Shown piece after piece: positions 15,511-22,288 of a stretch of DNA of 25,075 nt (its first letter is position 1; every line of letters starts with the position of its first letter). The notes below the pieces were generated by a model. It worked only from the letters and a program-made list of their open reading frames with translations. It had not been told where the DNA came from and searched no databases. Source of the stretch: an uncultured Anaerolineales bacterium (GTDB lineage: Bacteria; Chloroflexota; Anaerolineae; Anaerolineales; Villigracilaceae); assembly GCA_937928015.1 (NCBI GenBank), contig CALFXA010000089.1, positions 1 to 25,075 of the forward strand. The letters run 5' to 3'. Made by a program: the position numbers and the translations under genes.

Positions 15511-16056
15511 ATGATCCGAAAAATCAACCTCCTGCTCCTCCTGACCCTGATCCTGCTCCCCGCGCTGACGGCCTGTCAGCCCGCCGAGGTTCTCGCGCGC
15601 GGCGGGACCCTGCAACTCGGCTCGGTCACCGAGAATTATGTGGAAGTGTCCATCGCGCTGCAACGCAGTCAGAATGACACCTACACCCTGACCGCCACCT
15701 TCACCCCGCTCGAAGCAGGCCTGCACCTCTACAGCAAGGATATCCCGCCCACGGGTGTGGACGGTCTCGGCCGCCCAACCCTGCTGACCCTGCCCATGGA
15801 TTCTGCGCTCATGCAGGTCGGCGAGACGATGGAAAGCCAGCCGACGCAGGACTCGTTCGAGGGACCAAGCGAGTTGCGGGTGTATCCCGAGGGTCCAGTC
15901 ACGTTGAGCATCCCCATCCTGCTGCCCGACGGACAGGACTGGCTCGACCAGCAGGTCTTCGTCACCTACATGGCCTGTAGTGATCGCGGCTGCCGCGCGC
16001 CCGTGGAGAACAAATCCATCGCCATTCGCATCCCGACCAGGGGAATGTTGCAATAG
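15511..16056 (+). CDS. Lipoprotein with DsbD-alpha-like domain
   Basis: A 181-residue exported lipoprotein; the signal ends in LTAC with Cys22 as the anchor. The mature part is beta-rich, and its end ('VFVTYMACSDRGCRAPVENKSIAIRIP') resembles the N-terminal (alpha) immunoglobulin-like domain of DsbD/ScsB, where a Cys pair in a 'Y-x-x-C-x-x-x-x-C-x-x-P' setting passes electrons to periplasmic or extracellular partners; 'LHLYSKDIPPTG' also fits the early part of that domain. The next gene, 12 bases on, encodes a thioredoxin-like lipoprotein with CPPC, which strongly supports a redox role. No membrane electron carrier (DsbD-beta/CcdA) is in the window, so the source of reducing power is unknown. 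Translation appears leaderless. Confidence 0.75.
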   Translation: MIRKINLLLLLTLILLPALTACQPAEVLARGGTLQLGSVTENYVEVSIALQRSQNDTYTLTATFTPLEAGLHLYSKDIPPTGVDGLGRPTLLTLPMDSALMQVGETMESQPTQDSFEGPSELRVYPEGPVTLSIPILLPDGQDWLDQQVFVTYMACSDRGCRAPVENKSIAIRIPTRGMLQ

Positions 16057-16068
16057 GCGGGAGGAAAC

Positions 16069-16620
16069 GTGTCGAAGAAATTTGCATGGATGCTTGTTCC
16101 GCTGTTGGTATTGGCCTGCAATGCGCTTGCTCCGTCTACACCCAGGCCGATTCTGCCTTCGCCTGAACTTGTCGCAACGGAGGAAATCGCCGCCTCAACC
16201 GAGTCTATTCCGCAAGATGCGCCCACCGAGTCCGTGGATCATGTTGTCACTCGACTCTATCAATCGGGCGGCGACCTAACCACCCAACTGGCGGAACACG
16301 CCCAAAAAGCCGCGGACCTGGGCCTGGTCCCCGTCCTTGAGTTTGACGCCACCTGGTGCCCGCCCTGCCAGGCCGTGGCTGCCAGCATCGAGGAAGAGAA
16401 TCCACTAATGATGAAGGCGCTCCAAGGCGTGTACCTGATCCGCGCGGATGCAGATGTGTGGGGCTGGGACAATGAGAACCTGTCCTTCGAGGCCATCCCC
16501 GTTTACTTCAAACTCGACGCCGACGGCCAGCCCATAGGGGATCGCATCGACGGCGGCGCCTGGGGAAAAGACACTCCCGAAAATTTTGCACCTGTGCTGG
16601 ATGAGTTCTTTCATCGGTAA
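16069..16620 (+). CDS. Thioredoxin-like lipoprotein
   Basis: A 183-residue protein starting at GTG 16069 with GGGAGGA (16059-16065) upstream. The signal ends in VLAC (Cys17), making it a lipoprotein. After a Pro/Ser/Glu-rich spacer the thioredoxin fold begins near residue 75; the active site is W-C97-P-P-C100 and the cis-proline is in 'FEAIPVYFKLDADG'. The sequence following the active site ('LQGVYLIRADADVW') matches the second strand of the DsbD-gamma/thioredoxin-7 type. It likely reduces or transfers disulfides on the outside of the membrane, paired with the DsbD-alpha-like lipoprotein upstream. The gene ends at a bidirectional terminator. Confidence 0.85.
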   Translation: MSKKFAWMLVPLLVLACNALAPSTPRPILPSPELVATEEIAASTESIPQDAPTESVDHVVTRLYQSGGDLTTQLAEHAQKAADLGLVPVLEFDATWCPPCQAVAASIEEENPLMMKALQGVYLIRADADVWGWDNENLSFEAIPVYFKLDADGQPIGDRIDGGAWGKDTPENFAPVLDEFFHR

Positions 16621-16654
16621 ACAAAAGACGGTCACTCAGGTGACCGTCTTTTGT
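16621..16654. terminator. Bidirectional terminator between convergent genes
   Basis: A perfect 15-bp stem (ACAAAAGACGGTCAC at 16621-16635 with GTGACCGTCTTTTGT at 16640-16654) and loop TCAG. The A-rich left arm and T-rich right arm make it work for both the thioredoxin-like gene and the ABC permease gene on the other strand. It begins directly after the thioredoxin-like stop codon. Confidence 0.88.
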
Positions 16655-16655
16655 A

Positions 16656-17444
16656 CTATCTTGTTTGATCCGCCTTCTGCCACCATAGATATGTGGCCAT
16701 CAGGCTGAGCACACAGGCGCCAAACACCACCAGATAACTGTGAGCTCCAAGCAGACCCGCGCGCGGACCTGCCGCTCCGCTGAACAGAGCAGGCACGGCC
16801 CACGGGAACCAGTCGCCCCAGCCCATGACCGCCGCGATCTGAGCGAACGCCACGGTCAGGATCGCCCAGCCAAAGGCGGGCAGGTAGCCGCGTCCCAGGC
16901 TGGCGGCCAGAGCTACAAACGGCAGCAGCAGGATGGTCAGCACCGCAGCCCCGAGTACGTCCACGCTGGAGGAACGCAGCAGGTCGAGCGACCAGCCAGG
17001 GATGTTGACCAGCCTGCCAATGAAAAGTCCCAGCCCGAAGACCCACAGCGAGAGTCCCATCGTCCAAGCGGCCACCACCACAAACTTGGCGCTCATGATC
17101 GTGGAGCGGGAAGCGGGCAAAGCCAGCCATTCCTTGACCGTGCGGTCAGAGAACTCGCGCCCGAAGACCCAGGCCGTGATGACGGCAAACACGATCGCGC
17201 CGCCCACCGCCACGGCCTGACCCAGAATGTTGAAGAAGGTCGGCCAGTCGGCTACGCCTGCCATGAGTTGGGCCTTAGTGCTGATCAGTCCCATCTGCTT
17301 GGCAGCCTCGGGGTCTTTCAGGATGATCATGAACAACCCATCCACCACCGCTGCCAGCGAAAAGCCAATGGCGGTCAACAGCGGCACCAGCGAACGGCGG
17401 GCCTTTAAGGTTTCAGTCCACAAAGCAGCAGTAAAAGTATTCAT
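16656..17444 (-). CDS. ABC-2 type transporter permease
   Basis: A 262-residue inner-membrane protein with six hydrophobic helices. The N-terminal 'TFTAALWTETLKARRSLVPLLTAIGFSL' is the usual cytoplasmic amphipathic segment and first helix of ABC-2 permeases; 'GREFSDRTVKEWLALPASRSTIMSAKFVVV' is the conserved coupling region between helices 2 and 3 that contacts the ATPase. Its ATG overlaps the stop of the ATPase gene (17441-17444), so the two are translationally coupled and form one exporter. The substrate is unknown; relatives export antibiotics (BcrB-like) or act in stress protection. It is the last gene of a four-gene operon. Confidence 0.88.
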   Translation of the reverse strand: MNTFTAALWTETLKARRSLVPLLTAIGFSLAAVVDGLFMIILKDPEAAKQMGLISTKAQLMAGVADWPTFFNILGQAVAVGGAIVFAVITAWVFGREFSDRTVKEWLALPASRSTIMSAKFVVVAAWTMGLSLWVFGLGLFIGRLVNIPGWSLDLLRSSSVDVLGAAVLTILLLPFVALAASLGRGYLPAFGWAILTVAFAQIAAVMGWGDWFPWAVPALFSGAAGPRAGLLGAHSYLVVFGACVLSLMATYLWWQKADQTR

Positions 17445-18355
17445 TGTAAAACTCCAGTCAGGCGCAGGAAGTGCTCTTCGAGATTCTCCTGCTCCACAGC
17501 CAGATGCGTCGGCGGTGTACCTGCGCCAACCAGCACGGTCGCCACTTCCTCGGGCGCCTCAATGGCGCGCGCGTCCTTGAGGACCAGCGCCTGCGAGGCG
17601 CGTTCCTTTTCCACGGAGTAACCCGCAGCCGTCAATGCCGCCTGCGCGGCGGGCAGGTCACGCGCTTGCACCAGCAGGCGCTGGGCGCGTAGCTCCTCCA
17701 TCGTTGCAGCGTCGAGTTCCTCGATCAGCCGTCCCTGATGGATGATGCCGATGCGCGTCGCCAGTCGATCCACCTCGGTCAGGATGTGGCTCGACATCAG
17801 GATGGTCACGCCTTCGCGCGCCAGCCCCGCCAACAGTTCACGGATCTCCACCACGCCCGCGGGGTCGAGTCCGTTGGCAGGCTCGTCGAGGATCAGCAGT
17901 TCGGGGCGATGCAGCAGCGCACGCGCCAGCCCCAGGCGTTGGAGATTGCCCATCGAAAGCGTGCCCGCTTTTCGGTCCGCGTAAGGCGTGAGGCTGAGCT
18001 GCTCGATGACGCGCGAAACAACGTTCGCGTCGGTCAATCCATGCAGGCGGCGCGCGATCTCCAGATTCTCGCGCGTGGACAAGTCAGGATACGCGGCGGG
18101 ACTCTCGACGAGGTGCCCGACCCGCGCCCAGGGTCCGCGCCCATTCGGACCGACCGCCTGATTCAGCACCCGAACCGATCCCACGCTGGGAGCGATCATC
18201 CCCAACAACATGCGGATGGTGGTGGTCTTGCCCGCGCCGTTCAAGCCGAGGAAGCCGTAAATTTCTCCCGCGCCTACGCGCAGGTTGAGGCCATTCACCG
18301 CCTGGACGGGGCCAAAGGATTTCGATAGCTGGTTGGTTTCGATCACGTATTTCAT
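17441..18355 (-). CDS. ABC-2 type transporter ATP-binding protein
   Basis: A 304-residue cytoplasmic ATPase that powers the adjacent permease. Visible motifs: Walker A G-L-N-G-A-G-K-T-T (residues 37-45), signature 'LSMGNLQRLGLARALL' (the canonical LSGGQ reads LSMGN, normal for this subfamily), and Walker B 'LLILDEPANGLDPAG', then 'SSHILTEV' with the switch His. The C-terminal 80 residues hold the variable domain typical of BcrA/CcmA-like ATPases of bacteriocin or antibiotic exporters. It starts one base after the winged-helix regulator gene ends. A transport role is certain; the substrate is not. Confidence 0.92.
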   Translation of the reverse strand: MKYVIETNQLSKSFGPVQAVNGLNLRVGAGEIYGFLGLNGAGKTTTIRMLLGMIAPSVGSVRVLNQAVGPNGRGPWARVGHLVESPAAYPDLSTRENLEIARRLHGLTDANVVSRVIEQLSLTPYADRKAGTLSMGNLQRLGLARALLHRPELLILDEPANGLDPAGVVEIRELLAGLAREGVTILMSSHILTEVDRLATRIGIIHQGRLIEELDAATMEELRAQRLLVQARDLPAAQAALTAAGYSVEKERASQALVLKDARAIEAPEEVATVLVGAGTPPTHLAVEQENLEEHFLRLTGVLQ

Positions 18356-18356
18356 G

Positions 18357-18668
18357 TCATTTACTCTTTACACCCAGCACCGAACTGAGATTCTTTCGAT
18401 ACTGGTCAAAAGCCGACTTCCCTTTGGAAGTGAGGCGGTATTCCGTGTGCGGCATCTTCCCGCGAAAGGTCTTCTCCGCTTCGATATAGCCTGCCTCTTC
18501 CAGCTTCGACAGGTGCACCGACAGATTGCCTTTGGTCAGGTCACTTTCCTTGAGCAGGTAGAGGAAATCCGCAGATTCCACGGCAGACAACAACGTCACC
18601 AACATCAGCCGCGCTGGCTCGTGGATCACACGGTCCAACCCAGACAGGTTCTGAATGGATGCGCTCAT
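18357..18668 (-). CDS. Winged-helix transcriptional regulator
   Basis: A 103-residue DNA-binding protein of the small single-domain winged-helix type (MarR/ArsR-like, Pfam HTH_34 kind). 'ADFLYLLKESDLTKGNLSVHLSKLEEAGYIEAEKTF' is the helix-turn-helix with recognition helix 'KGNLSVHLSKL', and 'MPHTEYRLTSKGKSAFDQY' is the wing followed by the dimer helix. It has no Cys or effector domain. Its ATG overlaps the upstream membrane-protein gene by four bases. As members of this family usually regulate their own transporter operon, it is the obvious candidate to bind the two palindromes in the operon promoter (19425-19454). Confidence 0.9.
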   Translation of the reverse strand: MSASIQNLSGLDRVIHEPARLMLVTLLSAVESADFLYLLKESDLTKGNLSVHLSKLEEAGYIEAEKTFRGKMPHTEYRLTSKGKSAFDQYRKNLSSVLGVKSK

Positions 18669-19411
18669 GCCTCCTCCACATACGGCGTGGGATTGGCCTT
18701 ACGGTATTGCAGGAAGGTCACCAGCCCAGAGATGACCAGAGGCAGGCCCGAGATCAGGACCAACACGCCCAGGCCGCTCAAGCCGCGATTGATGACTTCC
18801 TGGACGGCAGGCTGGTTCAGCGCAGGCCGTACGTCGGCGGGAAAGACGGATAATCCCACCGTCCATTGCCAAATGCCCACTGCCAGGCCTGCCAGCAGGA
18901 ACAGGATTCCCAGCACGCGGAAGCGGACCACCCCTGTCCATTCCCCTGCCAGGATGCACAGCACCGCCCAAATTGTCCCCACACCGATCGGGAACCAGAC
19001 GGGCATGAAGGACAACACGCCGCCCACGGTCGCCAGAAGCACGGAGACAGTCAGCAGCCCGAAGATCGGCAGAAGCAAGAAGAGGATGGCGTTGCGCAGC
19101 AACGTCAACACTTGCGCGGCGGTCAGGCGATTCCCTCTTACAAAACCCGTGCGCGGATAGGTGAAGTTGTCCTTCAACCACCACAGAACCAGCACGGTCA
19201 CCAGGAAACCGAACAACTTCACCAGCGAGATGACGCCCACCACCGAGAGGAAGTGCGAAGGGTTCGAAGCTTGAAACATGTTTCCCTGCAAGAGCAGGAT
19301 GCCTGCCAGCAGAATGAAAAAGACACCTGCTGCAATTTCGGTAAACCCGTCCACGAACCAGTATCCACGGGCGCGCTTGAGGACAGAATCGATTTGAACA
19401 TGGGTCTGCAT
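18665..19411 (-). CDS. Multi-spanning membrane protein, unknown function
   Basis: A 248-residue protein, first gene of the regulator/ABC operon. AAGGAG (complement of 19417-19422) lies 5 bases before its ATG. About six hydrophobic helices are visible, among them 'GVFFILLAGILLLQG', 'LVKLFGFLVTVLVLWWL', 'NAILFLLLPIFGLLTVSVLLATVGGVL', 'TIWAVLCILAG' and a last pair near residues 165-230. The N-terminus 'DSVLKRARGYWFVDGFTEIAAG' carries the 'yWf-DG-tEi' pattern that I associate with small membrane proteins next to such winged-helix regulators in Gram-positive and Chloroflexota genomes. No catalytic motif is seen. Likely a partner or sensor of the exporter. Confidence 0.8.
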   Translation of the reverse strand: MQTHVQIDSVLKRARGYWFVDGFTEIAAGVFFILLAGILLLQGNMFQASNPSHFLSVVGVISLVKLFGFLVTVLVLWWLKDNFTYPRTGFVRGNRLTAAQVLTLLRNAILFLLLPIFGLLTVSVLLATVGGVLSFMPVWFPIGVGTIWAVLCILAGEWTGVVRFRVLGILFLLAGLAVGIWQWTVGLSVFPADVRPALNQPAVQEVINRGLSGLGVLVLISGLPLVISGLVTFLQYRKANPTPYVEEA

Positions 19412-19424
19412 TCTAACTCCTTTT

Positions 19425-19454
19425 ACAAACTAGTTTGTATAATAAACTAGTTTA
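19425..19454 (-). promoter_or_regulatory. Twin palindromic operators
   Basis: Two palindromes share the core AAACTAGTTT: ACAAACTAGTTTGT (19425-19438) and TAAACTAGTTTA (19443-19454). Their centres are 17 bases apart. One lies in the -10/-35 spacer and the other between the -10 and the ribosome site, ideal for repression, probably by the winged-helix protein of this operon. Confidence 0.8.
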
Positions 19455-19467
19455 CACAAAGAGTCAA
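19439..19467 (-). promoter_or_regulatory. Promoter of the regulator/ABC operon
   Basis: Read on the - strand: -35 TTGACT (19467-19462), a spacer of exactly 17 bases, then -10 TATTAT (19444-19439). It overlaps both operator palindromes. Confidence 0.75.
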
Positions 19468-19499
19468 GAGGACAAGATACAACTCGTAATTGGGGAATC

Positions 19500-19523
19500 A
19501 AAAAAGGCGGCTTGCGCCGCCTT
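19500..19523 (-). terminator. Rho-independent terminator of the redoxin/ABC operon
   Basis: Hairpin AAGGCGGC (19504-19511) / GCCGCCTT (19516-19523) with a 4-base loop. On the - strand it is followed by six T (19505-19500 complement), so it ends transcripts coming from 22143-19629. Confidence 0.8.
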
Positions 19524-19626
19524 AAGTTATCGCGTTGAGCGGAGTGAGCCGCCAGGCGAGCGAAGTCGAAACGCTATGTAACTTAGTCCTTCGACTTTGG
19601 GATGACATCCCTCCGCTCAGGACGAA
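19523..19626. repeat. Intergenic imperfect inverted repeat
   Basis: Two related units face each other. The left one (about 19532-19574) reads GCGTTGAGCGGAG...GCGAAGTCGAAACGC; the right one (about 19585-19626), read on the other strand, has CGTCCTGAGCGGAG...AAAGTCGAAGGAC. Both contain TGAGCGGAG and AAGTCGAA. TAAGTTA (from 19523) and TAACTTA (near 19578) also pair around the left unit. This looks like a dispersed palindromic intergenic element rather than a gene. Confidence 0.55.
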
Positions 19627-19628
19627 AA

Positions 19629-20357
19629 CTAATGATCCCCGCCCCTCGCCAGCGCCATGACCTCCTCCTTCGTCTCATAAATCTGAACCAACTTGCCATC
19701 GCGCATTTGCAGCACGCGGTCCACATATTTGCACATACGCAGGTCATGCGTGACCATGATGCCCGCACGGTTATTCTCGTGGATCAGGTTGGCGAAGGTC
19801 TCCACCACTTGAAAGGCGCGCTCGGTATCCAGCGAGGCGGTCGGCTCGTCGGCCAGCACCACGGTCGGATTGTGGATCAGCGCGCGGGCAATTGCCACAC
19901 GCTGCTGCTGTCCGCCCGACATTTGCGCGGGCAGGTTGTGCAGGCGGTCGTTCAATCCCAGGCGGGCCAGCAACTCCTGCGAACGGACTCGCCCCGCGCG
20001 GTTGGCTTTGCCGTTCAGGCGCAGCATGAACTCCACGTTTTCCTTGGCGGTCAGATATGGAATCAGGTTGTTGGACTGGAACGTGAAACCGATCTTCTCG
20101 CGGCGCAGCACCACGCGCTGCTTCTCGCTCATCTTCGCCAAGTCCTGACCATCGATCAACACCTGTCCGCTGGTAGGTGTTAGTAACACGGCCAGAATGG
20201 ACAGCATGGTCGTCTTGCCCGAACCGCTCGGGCCGACCAGCGCCACGAACTCGCCCGAATTGACCTTGAACGAAACATCGTCCACGGCGTTGATCTTGCT
20301 ACCGTCCACGCTGAAAGTCTTGACCACGTTCTTGACTTCGAGTGCAACAGTGTTCAT
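19629..20357 (-). CDS. ABC transporter ATPase, LolD/MacB/DevA type
   Basis: A 242-residue ATPase with AAGGAG 6 bases before its ATG. Walker A is G-P-S-G-S-G-K-T-T (residues 42-50), the signature is 'MSGGQQQRVAIARAL', and Walker B is 'VVLADEPTASLDTE', followed by 'MVTHDLRMCKYVDRVLQMRDG'. These are the hallmarks of ATPases that work with FtsX/MacB-type permeases in mechanotransmission or lipoprotein/peptide release, not classical import. The permease gene lies 10 bases upstream. The C-terminus extends some 15 residues beyond the usual end. Typical DevBCA systems also have a membrane-fusion protein; none is found here. Confidence 0.92.
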   Translation of the reverse strand: MNTVALEVKNVVKTFSVDGSKINAVDDVSFKVNSGEFVALVGPSGSGKTTMLSILAVLLTPTSGQVLIDGQDLAKMSEKQRVVLRREKIGFTFQSNNLIPYLTAKENVEFMLRLNGKANRAGRVRSQELLARLGLNDRLHNLPAQMSGGQQQRVAIARALIHNPTVVLADEPTASLDTERAFQVVETFANLIHENNRAGIMVTHDLRMCKYVDRVLQMRDGKLVQIYETKEEVMALARGGDH

Positions 20358-20367
20358 CTCTCACTCC

Positions 20368-21522
20368 TTACGAAAGGCGCAGGGCCTTGAGCGGTTCGAT
20401 GCGCACCGCATAGATGACGGAAACCAGTCCACCCGCGGGGCCGATGAACAACAGGGCCGCGATGGCCAGCGCCGAGGCGTTACCATTGAACACCAGCGGA
20501 ATGGTCGGCGGGAAGAACAACGAGAAGACATACGTCAGCAGGCCGCCGATGCCCACGCCGATGGCGGTCACCACCATGATCTGGATCACGGCCGCCAGTC
20601 CCACCACCGCGTTCGAGGAACCAATAGCCTTCAGCACGCCGATCTGCGGGACCTTCTGCAGGATTTGGATCTGGAAGAAACCGCCGATGACCAGCACACC
20701 GATCAGGAGCGTGAATGCACCCTGAGTCTGCACCGTGCCCTGTTGGGCCGAGTAGCCAGGGATGTTGCTGATGGTGGTCTCAATATCCGCCACCTGCACA
20801 TTGGACACATTCGCTTCGATCTTCGACTTCATCGCCTCGGTCTGGCTCGGGTCTTCGAGTTTGACGGCGATCACGTTGATGTCGGGGACCGTCTTGTTGG
20901 CCTCCGCCTCCGACTTGGGCCGCACCCGCTCCCAGGTCGAGGGCGGGACGAAGATGGTCGGCTGGAAGGTGTAAGCCTGACCCTCGGTCAGCCCCACCAC
21001 TTTGAGGGTAAAGAATTCATCCTTGGTCCCCTGTGTCGAGCGGATGGTGATCTCGTCGCCAACCTTGATATCGGAGCGCAGTGCCACGTTGCGGTCGATG
21101 ACAGTTTCTTTGGCAAGCTGGGTCTGATAGGTGCGGCCTTCGATCACGGGCGGCAGTCCAGGTCGGCCCGCTTCCACGCCCAGCATCGAGACCTTGAGCA
21201 CCTTGCCGTTGTCGAGCAGGATGGCGGTCGAGGAGGTGGAGATCGGCCCAGCGTCGGCTACGCCGTCCACGCGGCGAACTGCCTTCAGGGCAGATTGATC
21301 GAGTCGGCTCGAAGGGATGATGAAATCTGATTTGTCGAGGAAGACGATCAGTTGCGCATCCAGGTTCGACACGTACTGACGGTTGTTCGTCCCCAGGCCT
21401 TCACCGAGGGCGGCGATGAACAACACCAGCAGCGTGATCAACGCGATGACCAGCGCGACGAGGAAGAACCGTCCGCGGTTGCGCCAGATTTCCTTGAGAG
21501 CAAGATAGATAGAAAGTCCCAT
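20368..21522 (-). CDS. FtsX/MacB-type ABC transporter permease (DevC-like)
   Basis: A 384-residue inner-membrane protein with an AGGA ribosome site. One N-terminal helix (about residues 15-40, 'FFLVALVIALITLLVLFIAAL') is followed by a large extracytoplasmic domain (about 45-255) and three C-terminal helices ('LLIGVLVIGGFFQIQILQKV', 'VVGLAAVIQIMVVTAIGVG', 'ALAIAALLFIGPAGGLVSVIYAV'), the exact layout of MacB/DevC permeases. 'LQKVPQIGVLKAIGSSNAVV' is the conserved coupling helix that touches the ATPase, and it ends in 'VRIEPLKALRLS', the usual family terminus. With the next gene it forms an exporter or mechanotransmission complex; the substrate is unknown. It starts 6 bases after the redoxin gene. 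Confidence 0.92.
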   Translation of the reverse strand: MGLSIYLALKEIWRNRGRFFLVALVIALITLLVLFIAALGEGLGTNNRQYVSNLDAQLIVFLDKSDFIIPSSRLDQSALKAVRRVDGVADAGPISTSSTAILLDNGKVLKVSMLGVEAGRPGLPPVIEGRTYQTQLAKETVIDRNVALRSDIKVGDEITIRSTQGTKDEFFTLKVVGLTEGQAYTFQPTIFVPPSTWERVRPKSEAEANKTVPDINVIAVKLEDPSQTEAMKSKIEANVSNVQVADIETTISNIPGYSAQQGTVQTQGAFTLLIGVLVIGGFFQIQILQKVPQIGVLKAIGSSNAVVGLAAVIQIMVVTAIGVGIGGLLTYVFSLFFPPTIPLVFNGNASALAIAALLFIGPAGGLVSVIYAVRIEPLKALRLS

Positions 21523-21528
21523 ACGTTC

Positions 21529-22143
21529 CTATTCGTGAAGCGGTTTTTCGAACGGTTCCGACCATTGCAAGCCCATCAGGCCGTGCAGCAACAAATCCAC
21601 AGGCGGATGATCGGCGATGTCCTCGTAATAATACGGCAGGCGGATGCGGCCATCGGTGCCGATAATAAAAGCGCCCGACATCTGAAAGGCATCCTGCCCA
21701 AGCGGCGGAGTCTCGGGCTGGTAGCCTTTCGTCTGCGCCAGCCGACGGTTGGACCGCCAGATGTTGGGCGAAAGCAGCGTCTGCCAGAGCGTCCCACGCC
21801 CCAGACCGTAGGCCTGGTACGCCGCCCGAGCGGGGTCCGCCAGACAGCGGATGCTCGCGGCGCGTTTCGCACAAAATTCCTTCGTCTCGGCAGGCGTGGC
21901 ATGTGTCACCAGAGCCAGGACCAGCCCCTTCTCCGCCAATTGTGGTTGAACCTCGACCAGACGGTCGGCCATGTCCTTACACTGCGGACAGCCGAAGTGA
22001 CGGGTGAATGCCAGTACCAATACCCTGTCCTTCCAGAGCGAAGCTAGTTGGACGGGATTCCCCTCCGTATCCAAAAGTTCCACATTGGGGGCGGGATCGT
22101 TGAATTTCAAGGAAGCAAGTTTTGTCATGTTTGTTTTTGCCAT
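21529..22143 (-). CDS. Peroxiredoxin-like / AhpC-TSA family protein
   Basis: A 204-residue cytoplasmic thioredoxin-fold protein. The start is taken at 22143; ATG 22128 is possible and neither has a Shine-Dalgarno. 'PAPNVELLDTEGNPVQLASLW' is the classic redoxin N-terminus, and 'VLVLAFTRHFGCPQCKDMADRL' holds a C52-P-Q-C55 motif in the place of the peroxidatic Cys. This fits the PRXL2-like AhpC-TSA_2 group, whose peroxidase activity is not well established, rather than 2-Cys AhpC. 'MSGAFIIGTDGRIRLPYYYEDIADHP' near the end is the substrate-facing strand pair of that group. It leads an operon with an FtsX-type ABC pair, an uncommon neighbour for a redoxin. Confidence 0.82.
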   Translation of the reverse strand: MAKTNMTKLASLKFNDPAPNVELLDTEGNPVQLASLWKDRVLVLAFTRHFGCPQCKDMADRLVEVQPQLAEKGLVLALVTHATPAETKEFCAKRAASIRCLADPARAAYQAYGLGRGTLWQTLLSPNIWRSNRRLAQTKGYQPETPPLGQDAFQMSGAFIIGTDGRIRLPYYYEDIADHPPVDLLLHGLMGLQWSEPFEKPLHE

Positions 22144-22146
22144 GAA

Positions 22147-22187
22147 CTAAAAAGAATAGCGGCCAGATTTTGAATCTGGCCGCTATT
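22147..22187 (-). terminator. Rho-independent terminator of the ttuBA-protease operon
   Basis: A perfect 15-bp stem (22155-22169 with 22173-22187, arms AATAGCGGCCAGATT and its complement) with a 3-base loop. On the - strand it is followed by CTTTTTAG, so it stops transcription from the SDH-type protease gene just before the redoxin gene. Confidence 0.85.
22153..22158 (-). promoter_or_regulatory. Possible -10 box for a leaderless redoxin mRNA
   Basis: TATTCT on the - strand, 9 bases before ATG 22143 with no ribosome site between. It overlaps one arm of the terminator hairpin. Weak evidence. Confidence 0.3.
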
Positions 22188-22288
22188 TTCAACGAAGAAT
22201 ACTTGCAAAAGCTATCAAGTTGCACAGGTTTTGCACAGATTTAGGCGGGGTATTTTGAACACTCCACACAACATCGTCCATGGTTTGG

